DNA of 64,000 bases, from NCBI GenBank assembly GCA_023101725.1, contig JALJCO010009074.1:248001-312000 (forward strand). Direction: 5' to 3'. Both the position numbers and the translations under genes were made by a program. Each line of letters opens with the position of its first letter. Within the stretch, counting starts at the first letter, position 1. This DNA is from Atherinomorus stipes. Lineage: Eukaryota; Chordata; Actinopteri; Atheriniformes; Atherinidae. Positions 1 through 12,510 of the stretch are shown here, in pieces. The notes below the pieces were generated by a model. That model was not told the DNA's origin. It saw only the letters and a program-made list of their open reading frames with translations, and did no database searches.

Positions 1-3000
1 TCCAGCAGGCCATGGAGAAGTGGCTCACTGACCGCATTAAAGTAATCACACAGACTTTTTAACCTGTGGCTGGTCCGTAAGGCTGCTTTCAGACAGTAGA
101 AATCATTCCTGTAAATATAAAAATCTACATTTTAAGATATATTTCCTCATTAGACGCACAGGAATGTGTTCACCTATGTGCATGTTTACCTTCTTCTTCT
201 GAATGTGAACCAGGAGCAGGATGCGATCAGGCTTGCTGACAAAGGAAGCTGCACAGAATGCAGACGTCCCATGGCAGACAAAATGGCTGACTTTGCCCTG
301 GAAACTCAAGGTTAGAAATTTTAGCTAAAAAGTGAGATTAATTTTTGCTTTTATTTCTATTTATGAAATGTTATTCTTCATCTACAGGGTGTCTGTGCCA
401 GAGATTTGAACCATGAATATGTGGCTGTTTTCTATGTTATCAGCAGTTTAGATAAAATTTGCAAGCCGTAGTAATATTCAATTTTAGATTAAAGGCAGTT
501 GACAAATATTTTTAATAAATTAAAATGGATTAAACAAAGTAGCCTTTCTTTACATTTTTATTTACCTGTGTCTGTGCGCAGGTGCCAGTGTGGTCAGTAC
601 CAGGTGCTCAGAGACGTATCGTTTTCGTTCTGCCTGCGTGACCCTGTTTGGTTTCCCTCTCTGGTATCCATCTGAAAGCCCGCGAACTGTCATTCAGGTA
701 TGGTGATCGCTTTCTTATCCTCCCTTTGTTCTTTTACCTTTTAGAGTTTAAAGTCATAGACATCTTGGTAGGTAACGATGTATCATGTCTTCCCTCTTCT
801 TCAGGGTTACCCGGTGCTGCTTCCAGGTAAATGCTGGGCTTTCCATGGTGTCCAGGGAACTCTTGTCATCTCTCTGTCACATCCTATCAAGATAACTCAC
901 GTGACACTGGACCACCTGCCACGCTATAACTCCCCTACAGGACGCATCGACTCAGCACCCAAAGATTTTGAAGTCTATGTGAGTGCCAGCAGTCTTGAAG
1001 TACACAATGTAAACGTTTATTTAACCCGATGAGTCACCTGAGAACAAGTTTTCATTTACAATGAGGACCCAGCAAGAGGCAGCACAAGAAAAACAAAAAG
1101 GGCAAACAACAAAAGAATACTTTCACATCAAACAGTATAAATTAGGGATGTTCCATATTGGCTTTTTTACCGATATCCGATATTGTCCAACTCTTAATTT
1201 CTGATATCAACCGATACCGATCTATGCAGACAACTTTGAAATTGTATCTCTCATGTTTTGAAAAATACAACTATACAACAAAGATCCCAAAACAGCCATA
1301 ACTCAACCAGAAGAGTTCATTTTGGACATCTGGCTGCCAGATATCAGATACTAGCGGGTATTAGCCAACTTATGTTTCTGACAACTTGGTAACTTTACCA
1401 ACAACTTAAAACCAGACATAAGCAGCTTTAAGCAAGTCAGTCTGTAGCAGCAGCAGCTGCACCGTAGTCACATGACTTGAAAAGGAATGCTGGGAAATGA
1501 TTCTTCCAGAATAACGGAATTTTCTACATGCTGGACCGGTGCTGATGGAACAAGATCTTGCGAGATTTCATAACGGAACAATAAAATCTCACAAGATTTC
1601 TTTAGTAAAAAAATATTGGTCCGAAAAACCTGATACTGATATTTTACAATATCACATTTTAATGCTGATATCGGCCGATAATATCGGTAGGCCGATAATA
1701 TCAGACATCCCTAGTATAGATATCAAACCAATTATCAAAAGACATGTAGAAATAGCACAACTAGATGTAACTAAAAGCAAGTGTAACAATAATGTGCTGC
1801 CTCCATCATAAACTTGTTTTTTAAAAATGGGAGTGATATAAAAGAAGTGAGTGGTAGTTTCTGCTGAAGCTGAAAAGATGAATGACAGCAGGTGGTGCAG
1901 ACTTTAGGGATGAACAGATTAATGAAGCTACTTGAACAAGGAGTACAACCGTTGTTGTAGAATTTGATTAATGAGCGAAGATACAACTGTGTTTTTGTCA
2001 GTTAGGCTTTTATAAATCAACATGTACCAAAGTGCTTTTCTGTGAATGAATAGATGGCTAATTTACCAGGAACGTAAGCTGCAGTGATGAATGTTAAAGG
2101 TTTCCGAAATGAAGCAAATGGCAACGTGATAAATGGTGTCCAATTTATGGAGGAATGTTTTAGAGGCAGATCTCTAAGTTACATTACTGTAGTCTATGTT
2201 GGGAGGACTGACAACATAACCAACAAATGTTAGCGGGTGTGTTAGTGAAGACTTATTACGGTAAAGAAAACCTATTCAAGATTTAACTTTTAGACTTAGA
2301 GAAGATCAATGAGAGTGAGCTGTCTAACCAAACACTGAGATACTTATAAGATCCTGAATCTTGAGAGTTTTATTGAAGATTATACATTTTTGTTTTACTT
2401 GTGTTCAGTGTTAATGGAAGATTAATAAAAGTATGCTGAATGATACTAGTGCAGACAGAGCAGGGTTAAGACAGGAAATGGAAGTGTAGCTGATAGTGTT
2501 ATTGGCATACAAGTGGATATGAGACCTACTTACAGCATGGATTGTATCGTAATAATGTGAGCCTTGAGGAACACCTTCTCACACAGATCTGAGAGAAGAC
2601 CTCTAACCTCACTGACTGCATGTGCTCAGAGCAAAAAGCAACTGATCGAAGCTATACAGCTCTCTGAAAGAACAATAGATTCCAACAGAGTTCTACAAAA
2701 AGCCTTTGCCAAGTCAAAGGCAATAACTGAAGTGATTTTTTGCACCAAAATACTAGATACTGTATGTCAGTTGTATATTCAAACCTTTACTGGAAGTTTT
2801 CCATTTGCCATATACAGTATACTATATGTATTTAAAGGAGCCCTATCATGAAAAATGGACTTTTAAGAGCTTTTCAGCATGTCAGTGTGTTATTTCCTTA
2901 TCAAGAAATGATTTAAATCGTTATTTTTCTTCATTCATGCATATTTGAGTAATCTACATGAATATTTAAACCAAGCGCTACCTCCCTGCAAACGACTGAC

Positions 3001-4110
3001 TACCCACCGCGTTACGTATGAACGTGGCACCAATCGCGAAAGTCCAAATGCGCACGCTCAGTATCGTAGCAAGACGCCCTCTGTTGAACAGAAACTCAGA
3101 GAATCATATACACACTCTCTGAGGAAGAAACGAACACCTGCAGGAAGATTTCCTCAGAGACAAGCAGCCATCAGCTAACAGACGTTTGATCCAGAGTTCA
3201 GGAGAATTTTCTTCCTTTTTTTTTTTCTTTTTTTTTAAGCTCTAGAGGACAGCAAGTTGGGGAAAAATGCAGTTATGTTCAGCGTGGTTATGTTCAGTGT
3301 GGGAGTTTATTTGTTGTACTGGATGAATCGACTTGCCAGAAGTGGTTGGATTATAACTTCAGGAGCAGGGAAAAAAAACTCAACTTTGTGTGTGAACTTC
3401 ACTCCTGACAACTTCATGAATCTCTGGCAGTAAAGTGTTTTTTTTCTCTGGGATTACTTCTGAAACCTGACGCAGTTCCTACTATAAAAACGCGCATGGA
3501 CAGACAACAACACTGGTGAGTCAACACATCTCTCAGCTCAATGCTAACTCGTATCTTATCATTTTCTTGAAAAGGCTTATTTTTTATGCCTCCTGACTGA
3601 AATGGCATATGACATTAAAATGGCAGAAAAGAAGATTGGAAGCTGCAGAAAATGGCTTTTCTGGACCAATTTTGAACTTTGACAATATTGTGATTTCTTT
3701 GTCTTCCAGGGACTGAAAAATGACACAGAAGAGGGCACGCTGCTCGGGAAGTTCACTTATGATGAGAATGGAGAATCAACGCAGACGTTTAAGCTCCCTG
3801 TGAGTTTTCAGTCCTCATTTATTTTCAGATTGACGGGATATTATCAAACTGTTTCTGCATTAAAAGTGTGAGGTTAATTTAGATCTTAACTGTCAGCATA
3901 CATTTGTTATATTTGCCCCCTGTGTCTTTCCTTCCCCAGTTTAATTTTTTTCTCTTTTTATTCCTCTCTGCCTCTGTGCCTCCACTCATACAGGACCCAA
4001 GCGATGCGGTTTATCGGTTTGTGGAGCTGCGAGTTCTCTCCAACTGGGGCCACATAGAATATACCTGTCTTTACCGCTTCCGTGTTCATGGAAAGTTTTC
4101 TTCCACGTGA
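1..4110 (+). CDS. SUN-domain protein (SPAG4/SUN3/SUN5 type), 5'-truncated by window edge
   Basis: Only the C-terminal 210 residues are present. Coding exons are 1-41, 214-310, 582-697, 805-978, 3710-3799 and 3994-4110, all bounded by GT/AG with consistent phases and ending at TGA 4108-4110. The first exon reads as a helical coiled-coil end (QQAMEKWLTDRIK). The SUN domain starts near MADFALETQGASV and runs through CVTLFGFPLWYP, GKCWAFHGVQGTLVISLS, SPTGRIDSAPKDFEVY, GTLLGKFTYDENG and the family-typical terminal NWGHIEYTCLYRFRVHGKF. SUN proteins sit in the inner nuclear membrane and bind KASH peptides of the outer membrane, linking nucleus to cytoskeleton. The compact C-terminus and loop sequence look closer to the testis-type SUN3/SPAG4/SUN5 group than to SUN1/SUN2, but this is by memory of the family and the paralog is unsettled. 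The N-terminal membrane segment lies upstream of the window. The 2.7-kb intron 979-3709 carries a hAT-type element. Confidence 0.92.
1143..1713. mobile_element. hAT-type non-autonomous element in SUN-gene intron
   Basis: Ends are inverted (TAGGGATGT... and ...CATCCCTA) and the interior is rich in GATATC/CGATA motifs. Near-perfect 8-bp flanking duplications are visible: gtataaat (1135-1142) and gtatagat (1714-1721), matching the 8-bp duplication of hAT elements. No transposase is present. A related copy lies at 25.64-26.44 kb. Confidence 0.8.
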
Positions 4111-4148
4111 GACATCAGAAAGGACATTTACAGAGTGTGTTTGAAAAA

Positions 4149-4154
4149 AATAAA
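4149..4154 (+). terminator. Polyadenylation signal of SUN gene
   Basis: AATAAA occurs 39 bp after the TGA stop of the SUN-domain gene, in the sense orientation, and is the first canonical signal downstream. Assigned by position only. Confidence 0.55.
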
Positions 4155-4161
4155 TCTTCAC

Positions 4162-7100
4162 TTTTATGGTCTGATAGGTTCACGACCAAATGCTACTGAA
4201 ATATGTCGACTCATGTCTTTACTTGGAGACAATAGCTGTATGTCTGCCAACGGGTATCGCTGAGCTGTTTTTGGGAGGTTGTGATCATGTTCTAATTTTA
4301 TAAGAGCTTGTTTTGTGTGGGTGTAGGAGATGGATGGATGGATGGTTTGTGCAGTGCACATTTGGCTTTAAATACTTGCAAAAATGTATGCCTAAAAAAC
4401 AAATATCTACCTAACAAAACAAAACCATTTGGAAGTCTGAGGTTCTGGTAACTTTATGCTTTCAATCATCTATGCGTGCCACTTGATAATTATTGTATAA
4501 TTTGTTATTATTATTAATTATTGTATTTCTGTGGGTTTATTTTTGCTTCATAGTCGTACAGCGCACAGGTGAGCGCTCTGCTTTTTAGCAGTACTCTGAC
4601 AAATAAGAGGAAGAAAGGAATTTCTTCATCTCGCTGACCCTTATTTCCACCAAGGTTTCTGGGATTTAAAACAGCAGATTGTTGTCGCATCTCTCAGGGC
4701 TTCCTACCACATTATGACAAGTATTCAAGTGACATGAATGGCATCAGAAAGCTTCTTCCTAACATATCCCATCCATTTTTGTGCACTTAATGAATATATT
4801 ATTTCATGTTTACCCCATTTCAAAGGTCTAGCTTGTTATTTACCTCATGTTTTAACTGGTTTTGGCAGGACCTGTGGAGTTTTGCTTGTTGGGTCTGATG
4901 GGATGCAACAAGTAGAAATTCCCCAGAAGGCAGCATGAATGATCAGTATTGTTTCTTCTCCTTATTTCAAATTTAATTTAATCTTAACACATATTTTGTT
5001 CTCTCTCTTTTTTTTTTTTTTTAGATCGCTCAAACACATCAGTGTTGATTTTATTTCTTGTTCTTGAATACTTGAAAGAATTTTTGCTAACCTCTTTGTC
5101 ATGCTGCACCCATTAAGGTTGTTTCTGCTTTCTTGTATATGAGACTTATATTTTGTATGAGCTACTCAGCCTGAAGGAAAAGTTTGTATTTATTTGCAAA
5201 ACAAGAATATCAATTACAAATTAATGTTTTGTGTGTTTTGAAGAATCGGATTGACAACAGCTGTTAAATTTAAAATGTTATGTTTCTGGAGAAAATGGTC
5301 AGATTTGACCTTTCAACAGGTTGGCAGTTGTGTTGTACAGTTTTACAGAATATTTAGACTGAAGATGTATTATTTTTACTCTGAGTTGCACTAGAGACTA
5401 CGTCAGATCATTTCTTACTAATTATCTATCAGGCACAAAAGATTTGGATCATGACAAAGTTGATTATAACCCAAGTGATTCACAAGGCTTTTCACAAGAC
5501 CTCTGTTGTTTTTTGTTTTCTTTTGTTTTTGTCTTGTTAGATTTAAGCAAGCCTTCGGGCTTTGGAAAAAGATGACATATCATGAACATGCATTTTAAAG
5601 AATTATTGCACACAATGAAAGTCAAATGAAAAAAAAAAAAGCATTTTTATGGGTGTTCTATTAGATATACATTATTGAGAATGTAACCATTTTCGCACAT
5701 TCCTTAAAAAGGTTCTTGTGTGCGGAAGACTAATGGGGCCACTGAAGAAAAAAAAAATAGAATTTTTAGAAAAAAAGTCAGAATTCTGACTTTAATCTCA
5801 CTTCTGACTTTTTCCGGAGCATTATTTTTTTTTGTTTAAGTTTTTTGGGGGGGAGATTTTATTTTATTTTATTTGTTTTTCTAACAGTTTCTGGGGGAAA
5901 AAGTCAGACTTCTGACTTTTTTCAGAACTTTGCTTTTCCAGGTGATTTTTGTTTTGTTTTATTTTGTTTTTGTTTTTTTAATTTTATTTTTTTGGGGGAA
6001 AAAAACGTCAGAATTCTGAAAAAAAAAGTAAGAGCTCTGACTTCATCTCAGAATTCGGACATTTTTCCAGAACATAAGAAGGTTTTTTTCTGGAGGTTTT
6101 TTTTTTTTTCAGGGGCCCTAATACTCCTCCATACTTGTGCATCTATTTCTTAATTTAAACTGGAAATAACTGTACTACAACCAGCCTTTTACTTTAATAA
6201 TATGTTTGTTACAGGTTTTTTTTTTCTTTCATGCACCAGTAGCTTGATTATGGTACCACATGTTCCAAAATGACATTGTGAGATGCAGAGAATGTATATG
6301 GTACTATTGTTGTCTGATAGATTTAGAAATGTGTTTTTAGACTTTAGACTCTCTCATTTGTCATTTTTTGTTGTTGATCAGCCTCTTTAGTGATTCCTTC
6401 AATTTTTTTTTGCTTATGCAAATGAGTGAGATTATTATAAAGATCAGTGCTTGAGATCATCCGAGTCAATCAGTTCTATACCTTCATCCATAAATTTTAC
6501 TTTTTCACATTGAGGTGAAATGCCAAAAGATCATTTGTAAGCCAAACTGTTTGATATGTTTAATAAAACAATGAAATTAATTTGTAGTTGAATTGATTGG
6601 GGTTTTTTTTGTTGTTGTTTGTTTTGTTTTTTATCTTAGAACTTCTCTCATTAGATCAACATGAAAACGTACTGAAGTTGATTAAGGCATTTGTCTTCTG
6701 CTTCCGGGTGTCATTTTTATTTTTTTACATTATTTTTCTTCATATGTTTATTTCTTAAATCCTTTTAAAAAGTTGGATTTTTTTGTCCAAGCATGTAAAC
6801 TTTAAAAATATTTATAGATCTGCTTGTCTATATGTGTTTTTAACGTCTAAACTGAAAAGAAGCCAACATGTGAACTTTAACTTAATGGAAAACCAGCAAA
6901 CTCCAAGATGTCATCAGGTAAAACTGAAGCAAACACAAGATGTGAACAGACAAAGACTGAGGGAGAAGTAGCTCATTAAAAACATGAAACATGTGGCACA
7001 CTTTATGTTATTCTTTGCTTTGCAATCTCATATTCCCCAAAGGTTTTACTTTACAGTCGAAACATTTCAGTAACACCTTGCATTAGATTTCTAATTTGCC

Positions 7101-7600
7101 TTCCTTGCATCACCTGTTTACGGTGCAGAGTTGCATCAGTGAGTTAAGGATTCATCTGCAGAGTAACTGTAACATACCCACAGGATCAGATCACGGTTCA
7201 GTCTTTTACAACTAACATGAACCTGATGAGGAAAATGAAAAGCCAACCTCAGGCAGGCATGTGACAAATGTCTGTACCTGCACAAATGGGGATACAGATT
7301 GTACATATGAATTATGTAGTCCACTTAAATGGCAATTAAGCTTACTCAAACATGTATAACACAGCAACACTATGTTCTTCAGGCATGTTCAACAATAAGG
7401 AGCATGGAAGTTATTTTTGTCCTCACAGCTCTGCTTCATCTAACTAAACGTAAACACCCCCCTTACATCCAATCGCTGAAGATGTCCGAACAGCTCTTGT
7501 TTTCATTTAGACCAATTACAGCTTAGTTTGAATGTATGTTTAGAAAGATTTGCAACTGATCCCCTCCCTCTATCCAAAAGTGCACACTGGTCCTTGTGGA
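4162..7600. other. Intergenic, no gene seen
   Basis: AT-rich spacer between the SUN gene and the receptor gene. Open frames here are short, lack splice-supported continuation and show no family motif. It holds a short (TGGA)n run at about 4331-4346, poly-T runs, and a low-complexity block at about 5730-6110 listed separately. Confidence 0.6.
5730..6110. repeat. Degenerate palindromic minisatellite (GTCAGAATTCTGAC units)
   Basis: Units built on the palindrome AAAGTCAGAATTCTGACTTT recur at about 5775, 5895, 6008 and 6050 (the later ones diverged), separated by A-, T- and G-rich spacers. The first unit is a perfect 20-bp palindrome centred on GAATTC. No ORF is credible across it. Confidence 0.65.
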
Positions 7601-7602
7601 GC

Positions 7603-7685
7603 GAGTTTATAAGTTTCTGTACCGACACCTGTTGGGAGGTGCAGGAAAATTATGCGGTAGCAGGGAGGACTAGGACTGAGTTAAG
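7603..7685 (+). promoter_or_regulatory. Putative TATA box and non-coding first exon of the receptor gene
   Basis: A TATAAG motif at about 7608 is followed by a G/A-rich stretch that ends in a good splice donor (AAG|gtaagc, donor at 7686). A matching acceptor (ttttcctcag) ends at 7771, 34 bp before the receptor ATG. A non-coding 5' exon is therefore inferred; the transcription start cannot be read from sequence. Confidence 0.45.
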
Positions 7686-7805
7686 GTAAGCCGGTTGATG
7701 TGACAAATACCATTTATCGGTTAAATGTGAGAAATGAACAATAATCTTTTACTCTGATTTATTTTCCTCAGCATCTTCTTCGAGCATCAACTCTTCTTGA
7801 TAACA

Positions 7806-10490
7806 ATGTCCAACACCTCCAGCCTGTATAATAACTCTACAAACCTCGAGGGCCCCCATGGCCCTCCACCATGGTATCAGTATGCAGCGTGTGCAGTGGC
7901 CCCATATGGTTTTGTGTTCTACTTTGGGGTCAAGGTGTTCAACCTGGCAGTGGGGACACCATGCAACATCCTGGTCATCTCGCAGATTGCTACCAAGAAA
8001 AGTGATGCCTCCACATCGGACATCTTCATCTTCAACCTGGCGATGCTGGATGCCTACTTCTGCTTGATGACCCCCATAGATATGGTCAACCGTATGGTGT
8101 TGAATAACAGTCGCATCTGGTACTTTCAGAGGTTTGCATATGGGGTCAAGGATGCAGCGCCGCTCTTTCTGGTAAGTTTCTGACAGGCAGAAATATGTTT
8201 AACACCAGAAGAAAGCACATAGTGGCACATTTGATAATAATAATACTCACAAAACTGTCAGTCATATAATTTTTTTTAAAAGATTCATCATCTCAGTTGA
8301 CTTGATTGTTTTTGTGGTTGTTTTATTAATCTAATCACGTTCATTCATCATTTATTTATTCATTCCTGGTGAATCTTAAAGTTATTCACATAACACAGGG
8401 GGGCAGCTTTACAATATTTTGCTTGAGGGGACAGAAAGTACTGTTCCTACAAGGATCAAGTAAATTCGGCACATTTGGGGGGGGTTAGTTATAGGCACTC
8501 AAATAGATCAAAACATGAAAAAATTCACAAGTGATTTCTCTCTTTTTTTATATATTCATTTAAACAGTGTTAAAATACCCAGCTAATATTTTCTTTGAGC
8601 TCATTATAAACTTTTCTGTCCCTCCACAATTATAATAAAGATTAATAAAAAGAAGTTTGACAACTCGCAAAAATTTTAAACAGGAAATCAATAAATACAG
8701 CATATTCTAGCATTAAAAAACCTATGGTTTATATTTTGAAATTTTGTATTGCAAGCGTGAAAACATTTTATGTGACAGAACTAACCACCACATTAGTATC
8801 CAGTTCCCCTCTTCCATTACTTGGAATGAAACGGCTGTCGAGATACAATTTTCTATATTTCTTTCCAAATAGATGCAAAAACAGTCACGTATTCACCCTT
8901 TCTGCAAATTAACATTTAATGTCCTGGTACTAATGGCTGCAGTCTCATATTTATATTTCCATGAACAAACAATTGAAAATGACTTTTCTCATCATGTCAC
9001 AGTGACGCTGAGCAATTCACACACTGCTGCTACGTGTGGAAGTTCAAAGGTTCTTCATCTAAATGCCAAAAGTAAAGAGATGATTTGATGTAGGTGTGTT
9101 TTGCTGTTATGTTTTAGATGTTAAATACACAAAGCTCATACAACAGTATTTGTTTTCCTTATGCTAATAATCTTATGGGGGTTTTACAATTTCTGTTTTT
9201 GAAAAAGAGATATATAATGTCCATCCTTATATATTTACAGTCGTCCTCAAAATTATTCATACCCTCCAATTAAAGATGGAAACAAATCAGTTGTTAGTAT
9301 AATAAGTTGTAATTGACAAAAGTAATAATAAATAAAAAACATTTTTTAAAAAATTATGACACTGATTTTGAATTGTGGTTCGACAGAAATATTGAAAACA
9401 AACACAAAAAATAAAACAAGTGAACTGGCATGATGGGGCTCCAAAGCTAAAATTTATTTGAGCAACACTTTGAGGCAACTTTTCACTGTAATGTTCATAA
9501 AGACGTTTGCACCTGTTGACGGGTATGTTGGTCCACTGGTCATGGAAAAGGTGCTCTAATTTGACTGGGACAATTTTGTTTGTTTGTTTTAATTATTATT
9601 TCCAACCACAATTCAAAAGCAATATTTTAATTCACTAAATTATATATTTGTTAATTTTTGTTATTAATTATTGCTTTTTAAGTTTCTTGTTATTTGAATT
9701 ACAATTGTGAATTTAGCCTTTTCTTTAATTGGAGGTTCTGAATAATTTTGAGGTCTGACTATATGTAGTTTAATAAGCAATCAAATCTCTGAAAACCCTA
9801 AATGTTTTGGTTTGGTTTTGGGACTTTTTTGGTGTTGTTTTTTCATCAGTGCTCTGCCAATAGAATTTTTCTTTCTTTTCATTCAGCCGTTTGCAATAAG
9901 CATTCAAGAAGGATGTCTAAATCTATAATGTATTCATGAACACTTTGACGTAATCCTCCTGTATGCATCCTCAGGTGTGTATCTGTGTGGATCGCTACAT
10001 GGCCGTGGTCCACCCAATACTCTTCACCAGTTACAGAGACGGCATGACTCGCATCGTAATCTCTGCGGTGACCTGGGTCCTCATACTGATGTATGGCCTA
10101 ACAAAGTCCATCAAGGGGTCGTTGAGTGTCACTGATATCTTCAGCGGGATCATCCTCTTTGCATTTGCAGTCATGGTGTTCTGCAACATCTCTGTCATCT
10201 GGGCCCTCCGCCGATCTGTGGCAGGAAAGGAGGAGATGCACCCGGTGAAGAAGAGGGCCTTCAAGATCGTGCTGATAAACCTGGCCATCATTGTGATCAA
10301 CTACCTGCCACCGGTGGCACTCATGCCCTTTGTGTCATACTACACTTTTGTTGAGTTCAGCTGTCAGATCAGCATCAGTGTGTTTTCCATCATGGATCTG
10401 AGCTGCAGTCTTGAGCCTCTCCTGTATATCTCAAAGATGGAGAGGGTGGATGGCAGGTGTTGCAGGCTTCTCAGTAAAGCCCAAAGCTAA
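7806..10490 (+). CDS. Rhodopsin-like (class A) orphan GPCR, P2Y-like, two coding exons
   Basis: Exons 7806-8171 and 9975-10490 join in phase 0 (CTG|gtaagt ... ctcag|GTG) and give 293 residues with seven hydrophobic segments. ATG 7806 is chosen because the in-frame upstream codon is a TTG inside the 5' leader. Seen: N-glycosylation sites (NTSS, NNST); Asn of TM1 (GTPCNILV); Asp of TM2 (NLAMLDAY); the DRY box in VCICVDRYMAVVHP, rebuilt exactly across the splice junction; Trp of TM4 (AVTWVLIL); TM6 INYLPP; and TM7 EPLLY in place of NPxxY. The role is a plasma-membrane receptor coupling to G proteins; the ligand is unknown. Odd: no cysteine at the extracellular end of TM3 (Ile at 3.25) and none in a very short second extracellular loop. 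The intron carries a Tc1-type element (9238-9761). It resembles fish orphan P2Y-like receptors, but no specific ortholog is claimed. Confidence 0.87.
9238..9761. mobile_element. Tc1/mariner-type MITE, copy 1 (in receptor intron)
   Basis: Inverted ends of about 30 bp (CAGTCGTCCTCAAAATTATT and the complement near 9733-9761) are flanked by TA dinucleotides (9236-9237, 9762-9763), the target of Tc1/mariner elements. It is about 524 bp and has no transposase frame. Three relatives occur in the window at 13171-17281, about 61689-62177 and about 62765-63135. Confidence 0.75.
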
Positions 10491-11297
10491 GCCTTCAGCC
10501 TCTGACAGCTGTATCTTGGGAAATTCAGTGCATTACAATTTGCTGGTCAAAGCAATGCTGTCTTTATTTGCCACTGCGGTTATGGGTAAATGGATAATTT
10601 CACTTAAGCCTAACTGATGTCACATATTTGGAAAGTTAACTCAATTAAGACAGATAAATCTGTTGCAAGGTATTTTACAAAGAAAAGAAAAAGAAACATG
10701 AGAAGTCACACCGCCAAAGCAGTCAAAAAAATAAAAAGAAGAGGCTAAAATGTTGCAGTTTGGGCAAACTGTGAACCCATGGCTAATAATTAAGCTACCA
10801 GTCAAATATAGCTTGTGAACTAGCATAAAGCCTGTAGCTAAAGCCAATATTCATATATTTTTTATTTTACACAAGCTGCTCTGTTGTATAAAACATGTGT
10901 CTTGGTCAGTTAGCTACTGAATGCTGTGAAAGGAGGAAAAACAGGAAGAAAAAAAACTTTGCTAAAAGCTAGTTAGCTAACCGCCATCTTACTGTAACTG
11001 ATGTAGTTTTAATTTGCTTTCAGTCAACATATCTAAGCATTTTTGTACTATGATTTGATATCATACAGTAGCTTAAAGCTATTTTCACCCTCATCGGACT
11101 TTCTCATTTCTGTTGCAAAGCAACCTGTATTATAAATGTCTACATGTTTCAGCAAATTTGAGTAACGGATTACATCATAGTCCAGAGTGCTGACATGAAA
11201 TTAAACTGGTTAAGGGAAGATAATCTTAAGCTCTGAATTATGATAATTAGATTATAATTAGGCCTACTAGTTCAATTTGGATAATTCTGATATAAAT
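10491..11297. other. Receptor 3' region and intergenic DNA, nothing further seen
   Basis: AT-rich sequence after the receptor stop codon. It contains several GCTAGTTAGC-like words and no supported gene, RNA or clear transposon ends. Confidence 0.5.
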
Positions 11298-12510
11298 ACA
11301 AGGGGTGCACAGTTCTTTGTATCGAAATGAACTGTACGGGTGTGTATCGAACCATGAGCACTGTGTATCGAACATCAAACAATACAGAGTTTTTAATTCA
11401 TTTTGGTCCTGATAAAGTCCAGGTCCTCGCCAGGTCCCTTGGCCCTCTAGTGCCCTACATTCGGTCTCAGGCGAGGAATCTGGGTGTGATTGCTGACGGG
11501 GCGTTTAAATGAGATAAACAGGTCAGCTCTGTGGTCAAGGCTAGCTTTTTTTTCAGCTTCGGCTCCTGGCCAAAGTAAAACCCAAACCTCAAAGAGCTGA
11601 TCTGGAAAGAGATGTCCATGCATTTGTTACTTCACGTTTGGACTACTGCAACTCCCTGTACGTCGGTATTGGCCAGGCAGAACTGAACCGTCTGCAGCTG
11701 GTCCAGAATGCAGCGCCTCGTCTCCTGACTGGAGCAAAGAAACACGAGCACATTACACCGGTGCTTTCCTCCCTTCATGGCTTCCGGTTAGGTTCAGGAT
11801 TGATTTTAATATTCTTTTATTTGTTTTTAAAGGTTGAATATGGAACACGGACAGAACAGCGACATCACGTGTGTCTAGGTTGTAGTTGCAACGACAGAAA
11901 AACAACTCCAGCCGCTGGGATGCCAGGCTCACTGCCGATACGCAAGTGAGCAACAGTCTGCAGCATGTCCAACAAGTAACAGAGAGGAGTTTATAACTGA
12001 CAGCTAACGTTAGCAAACAAGTTAGCTTACTGATCCAGGAGGAAAGTCGCCATTTCCATGTTTTGACGCCAATGAAAACGTTTATGTGGGTCCATTTAGT
12101 GAAGTCTTCACCTAAATTTACTCCAGGTTTTGCTCTTCTCAGGTCACTCCTCCTCAGAAACAGATAACAATATCTCCAGGGCTCTGAAGCAGCTGCTTCA
12201 CTCGCCGTCTCCACTGTTTCTCCCTGTACCAGCCTAACTGTGCCCAAAATACTAATGCCACACAGAGATCGTATTTGGCAACCGGCAATGGCAGCGTGTA
12301 TTGGCTTATAGACGTAAATATAATGCCATTATTGAACCCGTAAAAATGTATTTTATAATTATTTCTAGGCTAAATATAATTTTTCTAGGAAATGTACTTT
12401 TCATTCTGTACCCCCCCCCCCCCCCAATTTATTCATTGTTGTTTTTTATTCTGTAAAGCACTTTGGTTGGCCACTGGCTTTTTAAAAATGTGCTATATAA
12501 ATAAAGCTGA
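11298..12510 (+). mobile_element. LINE (L2/Rex-like) 3' fragment with internal insertion
   Basis: Translated blocks at about 11380-11800 match the C-terminal part of fish non-LTR reverse transcriptases: SQARNLGVIADGAFK, then LDYCNSLYVGIGQAELNRLQ and VQNAAPRLLTGAKKHEHITP. Frames are broken between blocks. A typical LINE tail with CTTTGG...GCTATATAAATAAA lies at 12455-12505. The stretch 11835-12390 is unrelated to the LINE and looks inserted. Dead copy. Confidence 0.75.

Noticed and set aside
1449..1462. CAG-repeat expansion site
   Set aside because: Only four CAG/CAGC units, part of the hAT-type family interior and repeated at 26228.
11753..12247. 164-codon minus-strand frame
   Set aside because: It spans the junction between LINE sequence and an inserted repeat, and shows no recognisable domain.
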